This document shows positions 13,844-27,879 of a stretch of DNA of 64,000 nt, in pieces (the first letter of the stretch is position 1; each line of letters opens with the position of its first letter). The DNA is from Sclerurus mexicanus. Its lineage: Eukaryota > Chordata > Aves > Passeriformes > Furnariidae. Location of the stretch: assembly GCA_013396755.1 (NCBI GenBank), contig VWZF01002474.1, positions 610,225 to 674,224 on the forward strand, given 5' to 3'. Under the pieces are notes generated by a model, which was not told where the DNA came from, ran no database searches, and saw nothing but the letters and a program-made list of their open reading frames with translations. Position numbers and translations under genes: made by a program.

Positions 13844-14245
13844 GATTGTTTAAAGTACAGAAAGATTCCAAGATAGCCTTACCTAGATGAAGAGAATCAG
13901 GAATTCGGACATGACCTCCCTAAAATCTTTGGTCAATAAAAGAAGAAAAATAACTCCAAACAACAAAACGAACGGCCAAACAAACAAACAAAAGAGCCCG
14001 GACCCAGCTAGCTCCTGCTAGCATAAAAGTTCAGATTTCGCTACTGAGATCATTGCTCTATTCTAAGCAGTTTTGCTCAATGTGTGATTCTAACAAAAAC
14101 TCCCTCTGCAGCTGGAGGGAGCCTTAGCTAAGCACGAGCCTGTCAAGCCTTTCCCAGTGACTTCTGTCTACTAAATTCAGACTGATGTTTTGTGAAAGGG
14201 GCCTCAACAACCAGGCCCAGATTGCCTGAAAAGTATTTCCTGCCT

Positions 14246-14280
14246 TTGAGAGAGAGGGAGAGGGAGAGAGAGAGACAGCG
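14246..14280 (+). repeat. GA-rich (GAGAGG-like) simple repeat
   Basis: A purine-only stretch of GAGAGA and GAGAGG units, followed by GCCTGCCTGCCTGC. It lies in a locally GC-richer stretch that begins soon after the N gap. Open frames on both strands cross it because the repeat is stop-free, so they are not evidence of a gene. Confidence 0.8.
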
Positions 14281-16664
14281 AGCCTGCCTGCCTGCGCCAG
14301 GGAGAGAGCACACAGCGATGGGGGGAAAGCAAAAAGACGGCAAGATCGAGTGTTTAAAGGCATTTAGCTTAATACACTGCTGAGCTATTTCTGCCAAACG
14401 GGAAGATCTGTACTACAGCTACGTAATGTAAAAATGTTTTCAAACCGCTCCCTCCTAGTTTGTTTTCCCCTTTAAAAAGTACTTTATGTATCTCTAATGA
14501 TCGTGCAAAGGTAACAGTTATCCAGGAGAACGTTTCTGAAACACCTGGTCTTTGGCACCAGGTTGTGAGAAACAGGCAGAGAGCAACGTGGTCTAAAATC
14601 AATTAGCACATCACATCAACAAACGATCTAGAGCTATTCTGTCAAGCAAATATACACAGAGAGATACCATTTACACACATACCCTAAAACTGTATTCCTA
14701 CTCAAGAGAACAAGCTGGATCTGAGAAAAAGAATGCTACAGTTTAAACAATTATATCACAGGCAGTGGTATATGTTGCTTTACCTCTTCTGAGAATCCTC
14801 CAGAGTCACACAAATCCAGCTCTGCAAAAGCAAAAGGACAGACTCCATCTTGATCATATTAGTATTTTGCTGACATAAAACACTTGTAACTACTTCGTTC
14901 CAGTTTGACAGCGTGCCTGAATCATGTCTCCAGAGTAACCCACAGCATCTACATCTTTTGCTCTACACAAATTTAGTGAATATCATCTGTTTATCTTTTC
15001 TTCTTTCTTCTGCCTCCTCTGAATGACTTCCTCTTAGCTGTTCCAGCCTGAGAACTTGGATTACCATTTGGTTTTGATTAAAACCAGATGGACAGCTCTG
15101 TAGAAGCTTGAGGGTAAGCTAATGGAAATGACTAGTATGGCTTTAATTAGTGCATTTATTAGTAATAAATATTAGCTATTCATATAACAAATTGTACTAA
15201 TAAACACATGCAAAACCCCATCTCTGGTCACTTGTTTCATATTTAGGTGAAATAACTTATTCAGCATTTATTTTATTTAAGTCAGTTTGGCTCATAACAG
15301 CAATCAACATGTACAACTCCTCTCTATTTTTTTTTTTTTAACACTTTCAAGACAGAAAAAAGTTCCATTGCTAAGTTTATTCATCTTACCAGGTGGGTCA
15401 GTCATACATCATTTACCCTCTGATGACCCCTTAGGCCAGTGTAAGCCCTCTTTATTAATTATTGGTCTGAGCAAATGATTTTACAGTTACTGATCAGGTC
15501 ATTGACTGAACACTTCAGCCTTTTGCTGGTTTTCACGGGGAGCTGCAGAGATGCAGAGGTAATACACTGCAGACATTATACACAAAATAGTGTGTGGACA
15601 TTTAGCAACCAGAAAATCTCTGTTCAGCAGGTCTGTCACAACTAGGAAAGGATATATGTTCTCAAAGGAGATATGAAAGCTTCGTAATCATTAACTGCTG
15701 ATACATGAGTTTCTACCAGCCTCCAACAACAGCTTTTAGCTGTTTATAATATACCTTCACTAGCTCAACTGAGTCTTCTCAAGAACATTTCTTAAGTCAA
15801 AGCATAGCCAGCCCTGTAGGGCTGTCTCAAGCTCCCATATCTGGAGCTAATTTGTCAAGCTTTAGTTCCTCAGCCTGTGGAACTTTGTGCTAAAATCTGC
15901 TAAATTTGCCAAATGTGGTCTTCATTGTCATACATGTAATTTTATATATGCAGTTTTCAGCCTTAAAATTACAGTATTAACTTTAAAAGTTAGTTGCAAA
16001 ATTATGCAGGTTCAAATGGAAGTGGGTTTGAAATTTTTCCCAGTGGCTTTTCATGTACATGGATAGTGGAGGTAGACAACCTTAAGTGGAATGACTTTCC
16101 AACCTAACCTCTGCATCTTCAAAGACAGAGGTCTTTGAAGCCCATAAAAGGAAGCAGCACATATGCTGGTAAACTCTGAAGAGCCAGAAGTACAGCCCCA
16201 GAGGTAAATAACTTCTCAGAATTATTTTTAACTGTATTTGGCTACTCTCAGTTCTAAATCCATAACTTTCACTCTACTGTGAAGTGTGATTTATACTATT
16301 TCCCTGAAAGAATTAAGTTCAGAACTCAGTGAATAAATTAAAAGCTGGAAAAGGACTCATTTTATTTGCAATTACGCAATTGCACAAATTGCAAAATTTT
16401 AAAATTTATGCTTATGGGAATCAAAATAAAACAAAAAGCCTTTAGTTTCTCTACAGTTAAAATTTACTAAACTGTTTGGTTTTATAATACCAAAAAAAGT
16501 GATGGAAAATAGAAACACACTGTCCCAAAAAAGTAAACAAATGCTTCAAGACAGAATTTTAATTAGTTTTTTAAATATTTTTTTCTTCAGCTAAACTTGA
16601 CTTAATGTTCCATCAGGGAGCTTTTATTTTAATAAAATGAGGTTGCTTGCTTTTTATTTTCTAT

Positions 16665-16682
16665 TTGTTTGTTTGTTTGTTT
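16665..16682 (+). repeat. Short GTTT tetranucleotide run
   Basis: About four copies of GTTT followed by TTCAG. It is a short simple repeat with no further structure. Confidence 0.7.
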
Positions 16683-17452
16683 TCAGAAGCCAGTCATGGG
16701 ATAAAACAGATTAAAAAATATTTAAGTGGGGAAATATTTAAAAGGTACAAAATTATTAGAACAAAGTCTGCTTTGTGAAACAGTTTTACAAAGACAGCTT
16801 ACTTTCAAATATTCTAGTGCTTGATGAATAGCTAAAAAAGAGAAAAGAACACCACAGACAATGCCCATCCATTTCCTGTCTAAGAAAACTGAGGAGACTG
16901 TCTCCCATATATCTTTTCCTGCCATCACATCTGCAGAAAAGAGGAATAGCCAGAATTTGAATACTTATTCTAAGCTGCTTTAATAAAACTTTATAATGAT
17001 AGAATAGAAAGAACATATGGAATCAAAACATTTAAATCTGAAAATTTTAATAATTCTGTTAGGACTTGAACAATAAATAGAACAAATGAAATTAAATAGA
17101 GGAATGGAGTAGTAATGAGAAAGAAGGTAATTCACTAATGAGACCAGGTAATAGCACTGCCGGACTCCTTATGTGGTGATGAAATGCACTTCCATTGAGA
17201 TCAGACTGACAATACTAAAATGGCAGACTTTGTCTCCTTGCTATTTCTAAGCTTAAATCAAACACAAAGGTAGTCCTTTTCCCTTGGTACCTCTGTAACT
17301 CAGAAAACCATGTCTCAAAGCTAGGCCATATAAATCAGGTATTCAAACAACTCTAATTTTTGTTTAGGTAATACTAATTGAAGAATTATAATATTATATT
17401 CTTATTATATTTTATTTCTAAAATAATTATGAAATGAGAACAATGTAGAAAA

Positions 17453-17477
17453 ACATATATATATACATATATATATA
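17453..17477. repeat. AT dinucleotide microsatellite
   Basis: Imperfect (AT)n with one C interruption (ACATATAT blocks). Short and self-complementary, it is probably just a simple repeat. Confidence 0.8.
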
Positions 17478-20400
17478 ATATTTATCCACAAACAAAATAT
17501 TTTTGTCATACTAGTATAAGGTGGTATTATTTCCATATTATGGAAAGAGAAACTACTGCTATGCTATTTACATGATCTTACATAAAATCTACTATCAAAA
17601 CAATTAAATAGCTAAGAAGAATTCAAAGTAGTCAAGCAATTTATGTTGCAACAGTACACAGACATTAGTATAATGCAGATGTGGGTATTTTCAGCCACTC
17701 TTTATTTGTCTGAAGATGTGACAGTCTTTTCTAGATGAAGAAATACACATAGCGGCAGGTTTTTCCATACTTTAGTTCTTGCTCAGTCGAATCGCTTCAT
17801 AAATCAATGGGAATCTCACAGTGGGTTCATAGGAAATTATTAACACAATGGTTTATTCCATGCAAAATTCAAACTTCTTCTGTGAAACAATATCGGGGTT
17901 TGTGGACTGACCTGATCTTTAGATGCTTAAAAAGCAATCCCGCTAGGAAAGTAACGTGTTAAAAAAAAAAAAAAGAACAGTACCTGAAGTCTTATTTTTC
18001 TTAAACAATACATGAAAGCTTTCACTGACATTTCTTTTTTTTTCCTAATGAGTATATTTAAATGTGATATATTTACCCTAATGACTGAAGAATAGGGAAA
18101 AAACACCCCTATTTAGTTTAAATACACCTGGAACTGCTAAAAGTATAGTAAGACAGAGGCAAACAGCTCTATTTTAAAAAATATTTTCAAAGTTGCCATA
18201 TTTGCTTTTGTTTCACGGTGGAATTAGCTGATTTTATGAAGTATTCCATACTTTCACATTGCACAGGTATCAAAATTCATTATTTTGTTCATACCAAGGC
18301 ATTTTATGAAGAAGTTTTGGACTTGAGATCATTATGGATAAAAGACAAGGAGGAGCAATTGAAAGAAAGGGAAAGAGAAGCATTCCTCAGCCACACACAG
18401 ACTGGCACAGCAGAGTGGCTGGGAGCCAGGCATGAGAGAAACATATTTCATGTACTAGTTCTGTTCAGGGACATGGGCATGTTCCCTATATCCTTGCTAG
18501 GTCCTACTGTACTGGATTGCAGGATAAATGTGTTGCATGAAGAAGTCTGAAAAAGGCTGTTTACAATTTCCTGGTTCAAATAAATTTAAAAATGGTCATT
18601 TCAGAAAAATTAAATTCTTTTGAATATGTTATGGCTATATCTATATGCAAAATTCTTTACTGCCAAGATTTTATGAACAGGATATAATTGGAAGTGCTTG
18701 AGAAACAGCCTTATCAAAATCACTAGGAGGAGAAATAATCTTTATGTATGTCACTATGAGAAACAATGTTGGGTTTTTTTTTAAACATACCAAATGAAAC
18801 CACTTCTAAATAAACAGTTCATTTGGAATTTGCTATTCTGCAATTTAGAATAATGAATTCTAATTCTTAAAGAACTTTAATTTCTCAATAATTTAGGGAG
18901 AAACATTTAGATCATTGTTCAAATGCCTTTAGTCTTGCATATGTTTATATACCTTGCTGTTCTCAGTGATGTATTAATGAAGACTATGGTAAAGTCATCA
19001 AAAGGTAAAAAGAAAGTTAAGGCCATTTAGGTTTTTATTCAAAGATTCTAATTTTTCCATGGAAGATAAACCCTCAAATCTGAGGTTGCTGCTAAGGCAG
19101 GCACAAGCACCAAAATAATATCCCAAATGAGGGTTAACTTTGATGAAAAGAATGCAATGACTTCCAAAGCTAGTAAATGATAATACTCAGGCAGATTATC
19201 TATTTTTAGAACTGTTTGCTCTATTTCCTGTTTAGGGCTTTTTGATCTTTCACATTCAGGTTTGAATGATCCAAAGAAGGTTTTTATTTACAATTAGTAG
19301 GCTATTTTAAGTGTGTTTGTCAGAGTTGCTTACATTTACCCTGACATGGATTGTTAGCCATTGCTCCAAACAGATCCCACTTCTTTGCAAGTTTCAAATA
19401 CTGGTAGAAATTTCAGTGTTAGTATTTAAAAAAAACAAAACTTCTTCATTAATATTTATATGAAATCCTTTCAGGATACTCTATTTTAGTATGGGGAAGC
19501 ATTTTAGAAACACCAAAGATGGAAACAATTAAATGTTCTAAGGGCAATGAAACTTTCCTCAAATTATGTCTCAAGTGTGCCTGTTAGTGGAACACATCTT
19601 TTCTTGTGTTGATAAATTAATGACAGAACCTGAAAAGTAAAATTAGTGCAGTCCCCATGGAAATAAAACATGTCACAATCTCCAAATTCATATTTCTCGG
19701 CAACAAACACTAAAGTTCAGCAAGACATTGCAAAGCTATTTGGTTGACAGTGTGACACAGTGATGTAAACTAAATCTAAAGCGTGGATCCAAGAGCTAAT
19801 CAAAGAAGAAGCAGCTCTAGTCTCACTGGAATATGCTATCCAGATTTTGGCCTTGCTTCTACCTTTTAGTAATCGATCAGTATATCTGTCATAACTTGGC
19901 AAGAAACTCAGAAAGCTGTGTATTGTTGAACTATATTTTACATTTCCTGTTGTGAAGACACCAGGAAATTTTTCTTCTATTTTGGAGATGTCTTTCAAGC
20001 AATTACTAATTTTTAAATCAAGCCCCTGTGAAGACAATTTTTCTTTTAAAGACCACAAACTTCAAGCAAAAGCATGAAGATACAAGTAACTGCTCTCCGT
20101 ATTCAAGTACTCTACAAAGTATTATGGTTACAAGATGAATTAAAAATTATCTCAGGGGTGCAGGTGGTACATTTTTTTCCCATAGAGTTGACAGGCACTG
20201 ATAAAGCAGAATACATGCTTACATATGGCAAATATTAAAGATAGCACCATTAAATATTGAGTATGAGTAGACAACATGCAGTCAGGTTCTTCAACAGCCT
20301 TCAGCTCTCAGTGAAGACAAATTGTTCTTTAAATCTCATTTATATGACTATTCTTGGAAGGACATTGCAGTATACTTACTTGAACAGTCATGGTTTTTTG

Positions 20401-20609
20401 CTGTTCTTGTTCTTGTGATAGGATCAAAATAGCTGCACAAAACTCAGGGGAGATACTTCAATTTAAAGCAGTTGAGGATGCAGTCCATTTGCTCCAGACT
20501 TGTGCAAGCTATTTGAATCATTCTTCCTAATTGCTTTCAGATCTGTGAAATGTCAGTCTCTCAATGGTTGTGTCTTTTCAGCATAACCTACGTGAAACCT
20601 TTCAGACCT

Positions 20610-20872
20610 AGAATCTTAGAATAATTAGGGCTGCAAAAAACCTCTAATATCATCAATTCCTACATTAACCCAGCACCACTATGTTCACTACTAAACCATA
20701 TTCCCAAGTGCCACATTAACATGCCTTTTGAACACTTCCAGGGATGGTGACACCATCGTTTCCCTAAGTAGCCAGTTCCAGTGCTTTACAATCTTTTGTG
20801 AGGAAAAGTGAAGAAATTTTCCCTAATATTCAATCTAAACCTTCCCTGGAGCAACTTGAGGCTGTTTCTTCT
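20610..20872 (-). mobile_element. CR1 LINE, 3' end, minus strand
   Basis: Read on +, this is the reverse complement of a CR1 3' terminus. It starts with a decayed octamer tail (AGAATCTTAGAATAATTAGG), then CCTCTAATATCATCAA, then AACCCAGCACCACTATG, ACTAAACCATATTCCCAAGTGCC, and GGGATGGTGACACCATC. It ends in CTGGAGCAACTTGAGGC. This is the standard order of the bird CR1 3' UTR and the extreme 3' ORF2 end. The copy is 5'-truncated at about 20872, as most CR1 copies are, and is moderately diverged. The open frame at 20808-21023 overlaps its edge and is not a gene. Confidence 0.9.
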
Positions 20873-23800
20873 CTCTCTTTTTTGTTGTGTCTCTGTATTT
20901 ACATTCACTGTTAATTATTTTATATTTGTCCACCTATCCAAAATGGAATCTAAGAACATAAAAGCTGTTGATTCACTTCCTAAACTTTTTTTGCGTAGTT
21001 GGATGCATAAGAGAATTCAATAATATCCAGGAGCTTATTTTTTCTTATTATAATAACACGACTAAAATATGTAAGTTTGTAGTTGGTGAAGGGAGAAATA
21101 CAACCCTGTGCCCAACTTCTGTGAGTGCTTGTAGTAAGAAACCGTGGCAGTGGACTTCTTCCCAGGAATTAACCTAAACATTTACCTGAGTACCAAAAAA
21201 ATTTAACAAGAACAGAAAATGCTCAGTGGAAAGTCTTATGAACCATTAGGTCAAATCCAGTTCAGACAAGTATATTTCAACAGTGCTATTCAGGTCTAGC
21301 ACAGAAAAATCTACATTAGTAAAATGACTATGTCTAAAGGGAATGGATAAGAAAACTGAACTCTTCATCAACCTGTAGGCTATTTTCAGAGGAAAGGATT
21401 ATGAATACAAAAGTAAAACCACTATATATTCAACTGTTGCTGGTTTTGTTTTTCTTACTCAGCGTAAAGGCATAAAACTCTTATGCTGCCACTGTTTGTA
21501 TTATTGTCTTCTTATGATTTTAGCCATATCTTTCGCAACGTTTTCTATATGCATTACAAGGTTATTAAAATCACATAGCTATTTACAGGAAGAATTTATG
21601 GATCATCACCTTTACACATGACTGTCTTCCTCAAAATTGTCCTTGTTGATGCTGAAAATACTGAACACTTTTCTAGATGTTTCCAGCTTCAAATGTGATG
21701 GTGAATGAAATATCAAACACTGAGGCACAAGGTTATAATTGTAATGTATTACAAAGGCCATTTCTAGAATACCCAGTCACTGCATGCTTATTTATGAAAA
21801 AAAATTATTTGTAAACCTCTGTAGAATACCTAAATGAATATTAAATACACATTTGACAACAAAACTAATATCTTGTGATCATTATTAGCAAGCAACTATG
21901 GCAAACTAATCATTATAGTCCATGACCAATTTTGGACCAGAGCTTAAAATCAGAAAATTAAAAAAGTGATAAACAATTGACTTATATTATGTCTGTGAAA
22001 TTTCCTGCTTATAATGAGCCATTTTCAGTGCTGTTGTAATAGAGAATATTATGCAGTCATATGTGTCTGTGGAAATGTACATTTTATTTGAACATCAAGG
22101 AAGTACTTTTCATTCATTAAAGTTGTGCCAAACATCCCATAAAAACCCCGAACTGTGTTATACTAATTTGTCTCTGGTTCAATGATGTTAATCTCCTTTC
22201 CAGATTAGTGCTCATGATTTTAAAATGCACTTCTAGCTGAATATGGGGCACTATCATCAGTTTTCATCCTATACAGGATAAAATAACTAGGTCGTTTTTT
22301 CTGTTTGGGTAAGCACACGTTGTTTAACGTTTCTACAGAAACTATAAAGTTTGCGCAAACTGCCTTTAATTTTCTCTTTTGCAAAATAGCCTAAAAACTT
22401 ACCCTTTCAGTATCACGTTTCATTCCATTAGTAACCTGTTTCATCTTGAGAGTCAGTAAGAAAATACTTACAGTGGTAATGTATTTGTTCTTACAAGAAA
22501 CCAAGAAAGGCTGTTTGTCTGTTTCCTGAGACAATACTTGGGAGACAAATATAATCATCACTGTTTTCTTGTAGAAACCACCAATTACTCAAAATAAATT
22601 CAGACTTGCCAAACAATAGGGAATTTCTGGCTTTCTTCAGACAGATTCCTTCCTGGTGTCATTTTATTTAGTGTCAATAACCTTAGCTGTGCTGACTTAA
22701 AGGAGGTTGCATAATCACTAGAAGAAATGCATTATTTTATAAGTGGTCATTTATATGACAATGTAAATCATCCTATATGTTGACTGAACAATCTGTACAA
22801 AATGCAAGACTCATTCAGGTCCAAATTGTAACTTTTGAATATAAAGAGAACTGTATAGATGCATTAAGTGAGAGACCCAGGCTTCTGAAAGCATAAACTT
22901 ACATTCCAAAAATATGTTTAATTTGGGCCAAATATATTTATAGCTTTTAATGCTGTCCTTGTGGAATCAAATTTATGAGTTGCAGCCTCAAACATGGAGA
23001 TTTCTGTGTATTTTAAAGAAAGACCAGGGGAAAAAAAAGAAATAAATTTTTTTGGCAGAGAAAAATCCTTCTATAAATTTGTATTTATGCATTGCAGTAA
23101 TCTTTTGGCAAAAGAGATATTTTAACAAAAAAAAAAAAAGAAAAAAAGAAAAGCACCAGAGAAGTTTGGGCACAAAATGAAAAACAAAAACAGGCTTATA
23201 ATTTCAGAGCATAACTAATATTTGCACAAAAATAACTATAAGTTCCATTTCCTACAGTATAATCAGATATTTATAGCAGCTGGATATATTTAGATACACT
23301 TGGTTACTGAAGCACGTACCAAATACTAAATTTATAAGTGGCAATTGATAAATTCGAAGTAGAAAAAGTAAGTCTAGGCTAGGATTTTCTTTCCACTGAA
23401 GAGAACAGTACAAAGTAGATGGATCTTCAGAACAATTATGTACCTAGCCTGCTACATTTGGAATTTATAAAGAAAGTTGTCTCTCCACAAACATGCAAGT
23501 TTTCTTTGATGAAAAGGTAGTCATCCTCATTTCTGCGAACTACAAGTTCATATCAGTATTTATTTTATTTTATTTTATTTTATTTTATTTTATTTTATTT
23601 TATTTTATTTTATTTTATTTTATTTTATTTTATTTTATTTTATTTTTCTGGTATCATGTGGACAGTCTAATTCTTTCTGCCAAAAAATGCAGCTCTGAAA
23701 ATAGCTAAGATGTCACACTTCCCTAACAGACAGGTACTACAAAAGTATGCTTTTCTTAACTTCCTTGGTTTTATGAAACATATTCAGTCATTAATCATTA

Positions 23801-24777
23801 ACAAATTATTCATTAATCAAAGGCAGCAACTCCTCAACCAAACATCACAATATGAAAATCTCTGTTACATCAATGTTCCTGAAATTTACTATGAATTTGA
23901 TACAAGAAAACTGAAGTCTGTGAATGACTATACATGATATCAGAATTTTATACAATGGAGGGAATTGGTCTGTTTTGAGTGATTTAGTAAGCAGCCATAT
24001 AGGCTCTGAAAACTGTTGAGGAAGTTCTACATCCATCCAATCTCAAAAACTTTCAAAAACAGACATAGAATGTGCTGGTCCTTAGACCTGGAGGAGAAAA
24101 TGTTTATGTAAAATACTTTTTAGATATTTATCTAAAAAAGAAGTTTCTCAAAAAAATAAAAGAATTAGTAATATAACAGCAACTAACAGAAATGCACAAA
24201 TAGCATGCAAATCTTCACAGCATGATGTAATTAGACATAAGTTTATTAGCTATCTCAATTAAAAACAAAAGGATCTACTAACTAAAGAAATAACTCCTAA
24301 ATTACCAATTGAAAAATAACGGCTATAAATAATTCAGTTTTTACTTAAAGAGAGTCAGAAGAAAAATTTGGTTTTAGAATTGGCTTTAACATGAAACTCT
24401 GGTAAACACATAAATATAGAAATTTCAAATGGCACATAAAGTAGTCCCAGAAATGCCATTTATGTCTCCTCTCGATATTGTTTTATAAATATCCTTGCAA
24501 TATTCAAATAACTATTAAAGTTTTGAAAAAAAAAATCTTCAAATCAACAGGATAAATCAGCATGTTTGGTTCCAGCACTTACTTTTAGTTATAGACTAGA
24601 GATTCACAACTGTGTATAAATTTCTGTTAATACCACGCTTAGTGTTGAGATCATAAAAATTACAAAAGATGGAAAAAGACTGACATGCTTCAAAACATTC
24701 GTTAGATTTCACAATAGGAAATGGGATCTGGGACATGTCTGATGAGAAAGACTTACGGAAATATTAAGTGTGGTGTA
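20873..24777. other. AT-rich unique DNA with an ATTTT microsatellite
   Basis: No exon, RNA gene or interspersed element was recognised. The main feature is the ATTTT array at 23558-23647. A short A-rich run lies near 23129-23152. Open frames here are below 80 residues and without context. Confidence 0.55.
23558..23647. repeat. (ATTTT)n pentanucleotide microsatellite, about 90 bp
   Basis: About 17 to 18 nearly perfect TATTT units in a row. The + strand frame through it reads as a repeating Ile-Leu-Phe-Tyr-Phe pattern, which is a translation of the repeat and not a membrane protein. The array is likely length-polymorphic. Confidence 0.95.
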
Positions 24778-24962
24778 GAACATAGAAACAAAGAACGGTT
24801 TAGGAAGAGAATTAAAGACTATCTAGTTCCACACCCACCTCACCAAGGGCAGGGATGCCATTCACTATATCAGATTGCTCAGACCCACATACGAACTGGC
24901 CTTGAACATTTCCACAGTTTGGGCATCATTTCTATCAGAAATTCTATGAGTGAAAATAGTAG
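24778..24962 (-). mobile_element. CR1 LINE, 3' end, minus strand
   Basis: The + strand shows the reverse complement of a CR1 3' UTR: ATAGAAACAAAGAACGGTTT, then AAAGACTATCTAGTTCCACA, then CAAGGGCAGGGATGCCATTC, ATCAGATTGCTCAGA, and CTGGCCTTGAACATTTCCA. These match the familiar order 'ATCATCTAGTTCCAAC', 'GGCAGGGACACC', 'AGGTTGCTCA', 'GGCCTTGAACACTTCCAGG'. It is 5'-truncated near 24962. The open frame at 24721-25215 runs through it by chance. Confidence 0.85.
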
Positions 24963-27879
24963 CCATATATTTGTTAATATTTTAGGAGAGTGTCTATTTT
25001 GTCTGCTTACCAACTTATTAAAAATTGAGAATGTTTTTATGAACAAACTTGTTTTCCTAATTGATCTTTTTGGAAACTTGAATACAATAAGGCTTCCGTC
25101 TGCTGGAACAGGAAGACATGATCTTCCTTATTTTAACGGGCAAACGTGCACACATGTAGACGAGGTTGCAGTGGCAGGAATGTGTGTGGTCACTCCAGCA
25201 TCTGGGCTGTGTTGAGTAGTCTGCCTGTTGCTCTGTCCCAAATGAGATGTCTTGACTCTTTGCAGATGCATGCTGCAGGTAACCCCTCCTGCCCTCTTTC
25301 TGTAGGATGAACAAAATTGTTCATCCTCTCCAGGGAATTCATTACACTTTCCAGAGGAAGACCTCCTCCAGTCTCTTCTTCTCTATAAAGGGCAGCATCT
25401 GATTCAGAGGACACATAGTTAGATGATGCTGGGAGAAAAATACCTGGCTTATTTTCCTTCTCCTTCTTTTCCCCCTAATTCCCACAAGTATTGAAATTGC
25501 AATGGTAATTAGAAAGATGCTGTGATGAAAATAAGGAGGCAGTCCATAATTTTAGCAGGTTTTTCAAAGGTGAGTTTCATCCAGGAATGGGATAGGACTC
25601 TATGGGGACAGTGCAATAATTTAATTTTGTTAGGCGATTAGGGCATGTGCTCATTTCTTTTATATATAAGAGCAAGGACATATCTGCAACATGAAGAGCA
25701 TTTGGGTTGGGAGATAAGAGCCATACATTATGCACCAGTGCAAACACAGTGTATACATCTCAGCTTATACTGCACTATGTATTTCTTAATTTATTTTTTT
25801 TAAATCCAATAAAGCTCAACAAAACACAACCCCCGTCAACATTTACATTAAAACCAGAGGATTTGGTAGTTTCCACATTAATCTGCCCCCAGAACCCCTA
25901 AGCAAAATAAGACCGATTTCTTTTGGTATTGTCTCTTACACTTAGTTTCTTAATGCCTAAAAGTATTTGAGCTCTCACAGAATAGTCACTTTCAGTAGCT
26001 TTCACTCTCCTTCAAGTCACCAAGACTAGTATTCCTAAACTGGCAGCAACAAGCCAATAGGTTGAAAAGTTAAAGACAAGACAGATGTATGCAGTTCTAT
26101 CTCAATAATCTGAGAAACTGACCTTAAAAAGAAAGGAGTTTGAAGAAAGAGCTGGGCCTAAAAAATTTGATTTTGAAAAACAAAGATCAAGCAACCAAAA
26201 TGCATCAAGACTGTCAGAGAGAAAAAAGAATGAAAAAAAACAACTGGAAAAAAGAACTGAAAAGAACTGAAAAATTGTACACTTTTCATCCACACTTTTC
26301 TAAAATGGAAATTTGTTTCATTCAAATAGCTTTATTTTTAAAACTTCCTTATTACTTGTCTTTAACAGCTAATACCATGAAAAACTAGGGAGACATGCTT
26401 TGATTCTGTTCATATAAAATTTTATGTCCTGACAAGTCTTTTTCCATTTTTCAAAAAATGCCAGTGAGCCAAAACTATCAGACTCTTCACAGAGCCTTTC
26501 ATGCAGCATTTACTGTATCAGTGTCTACATGATCTTGTGGTCTGTTTAATCTGGTCTTATACCACAATGCTTATGCCTACATTGGTAAGTAGTGTCAACC
26601 AATGAAAGTAAACCTGTAGAGGAAAACATCTATGGAAGCGAGATCTATGTAACATGTATTTCATAGGTTTAGTTTCTTTGAAGTAGTTGGGTGCCCTGGG
26701 CTGGCTGTATTAGGTGTGAGCCATGTGATGCAATCTAGTTTCATCCACATACTCCTTGCAACTGCTCTGTAATGCAACACAAAGCATAGTAAATAGGAAT
26801 GACTAGGCGATTTGCCTCAAAATAGTCTCTGTATTTGCACTGATGTACTAATGCAGATGTATTAGGAATCTGGAAAAAGAAGAAACCTCAGTAAGGCAGT
26901 TTCTGAAACAGCCCTCCTCAAGGGAAGTTTTGGTTGGTTTTGTTGGTTTGACAGGGACAGGTGGTAGCTTAGCATTTATTTACCTTGATTGGACATTTGG
27001 GTGGTTTGCTAATCTGTCTTTAAAGATGTAATTTATTGAATTCATTATAATTACCACTATGACATTTTTTTCACTAAAAAGGCATAAGTAATTTTGAGTA
27101 GAAACATACAGGTTTCATCTTGAATGATTTCTGCTTCCCTTTTTGTAGAATAAATATTCTATTCATCCTTTGCTGATGCTTTCTTTCTCTTTCCATTCTT
27201 GATATTTTCATTGGCAATATTTTGTTCTTGCATGGTATTTTAAAATAGAGCACATTTCTCCAAATTTAGCTTAGTAAGACATTTTTCCCCTCCCTCTCAC
27301 ATTTCCTACTTTTCTTAGTCTGACTACCATGATTGTTCAGAGCTTCCCAGCTGCTAGTCCTTCTAGAAGTGGCAAAACTGAATGATAAAGACTGTTTTCA
27401 CAGCTTTTTTCAAGACTGTATGTTTAACTTGAGTAAAACCGTGATAAGCACAGCAGTAGGCTTTGAATGTGTAAAATATTTGAGAAACAATGATTTGCCC
27501 TTAGAGAGAAGCAATCTCAAATTACAACAGAAAAAAGAAATAAAATGTATCAGAGTAAATAATAGCAGTGTATGCAGTTTGTTTCTCATTATAAGAGTGA
27601 GACTAAAGGCAGTAGAAACTTAAGATAAACACAAACAAACTCATTTTTATTCCCATACTCCATCATTTTTAAAACCAACTCCAATAAGACTTTTTGTATA
27701 AACAAATTTTAAAGCTGCAAGGAACCTCCTCACTGAAATAATTAGATAATTGTGGAATTTGATCTTTGTAACAAAAGTTTATACTAATAAAGCAATACAG
27801 GTTCAGTACAAAACCAACATCAGCATACAGTATAACTTAGCATTGCTTGGAACATCCTCTTTTTTTAATCATTACCTGA
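24963..27879. other. AT-rich unique intergenic or intronic DNA
   Basis: No recognisable gene or repeat. An isolated AAAGGTGAGT donor-like site lies near 25567-25576, but without a matching acceptor and open frame I do not call an exon. A lysine-rich frame at 26140-26388 is the product of A-rich sequence. Confidence 0.5.

Larger units (their letters stand above)
10867..20609. other. AT-rich unique intergenic or intronic DNA with one assembly gap
   Basis: Nothing recognisable as coding was seen. The segment holds a 16-N gap inside a T run (13802-13817), a GA-rich patch (14246-14280) within a slightly GC-richer stretch (about 13970-14400), a GTTT run (16665-16682), an AT dinucleotide run (17453-17477), and an A run (17960-17974). 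The frames at 19717-20058 (-) and 18218-18550 (+) are about 110 residues long. Neither resembles a family I know, and this length is expected by chance at this composition. Confidence 0.55.

Noticed and set aside
19717..20058. 113-residue minus-strand open frame outside repeats
   Set aside because: No family resemblance or splice context. At this base composition a few frames of this length are expected by chance in 64 kb on two strands.
23493..23708. Hydrophobic Phe/Tyr/Ile/Leu frame that looks like a membrane segment
   Set aside because: It is a translation of the ATTTT pentanucleotide array.
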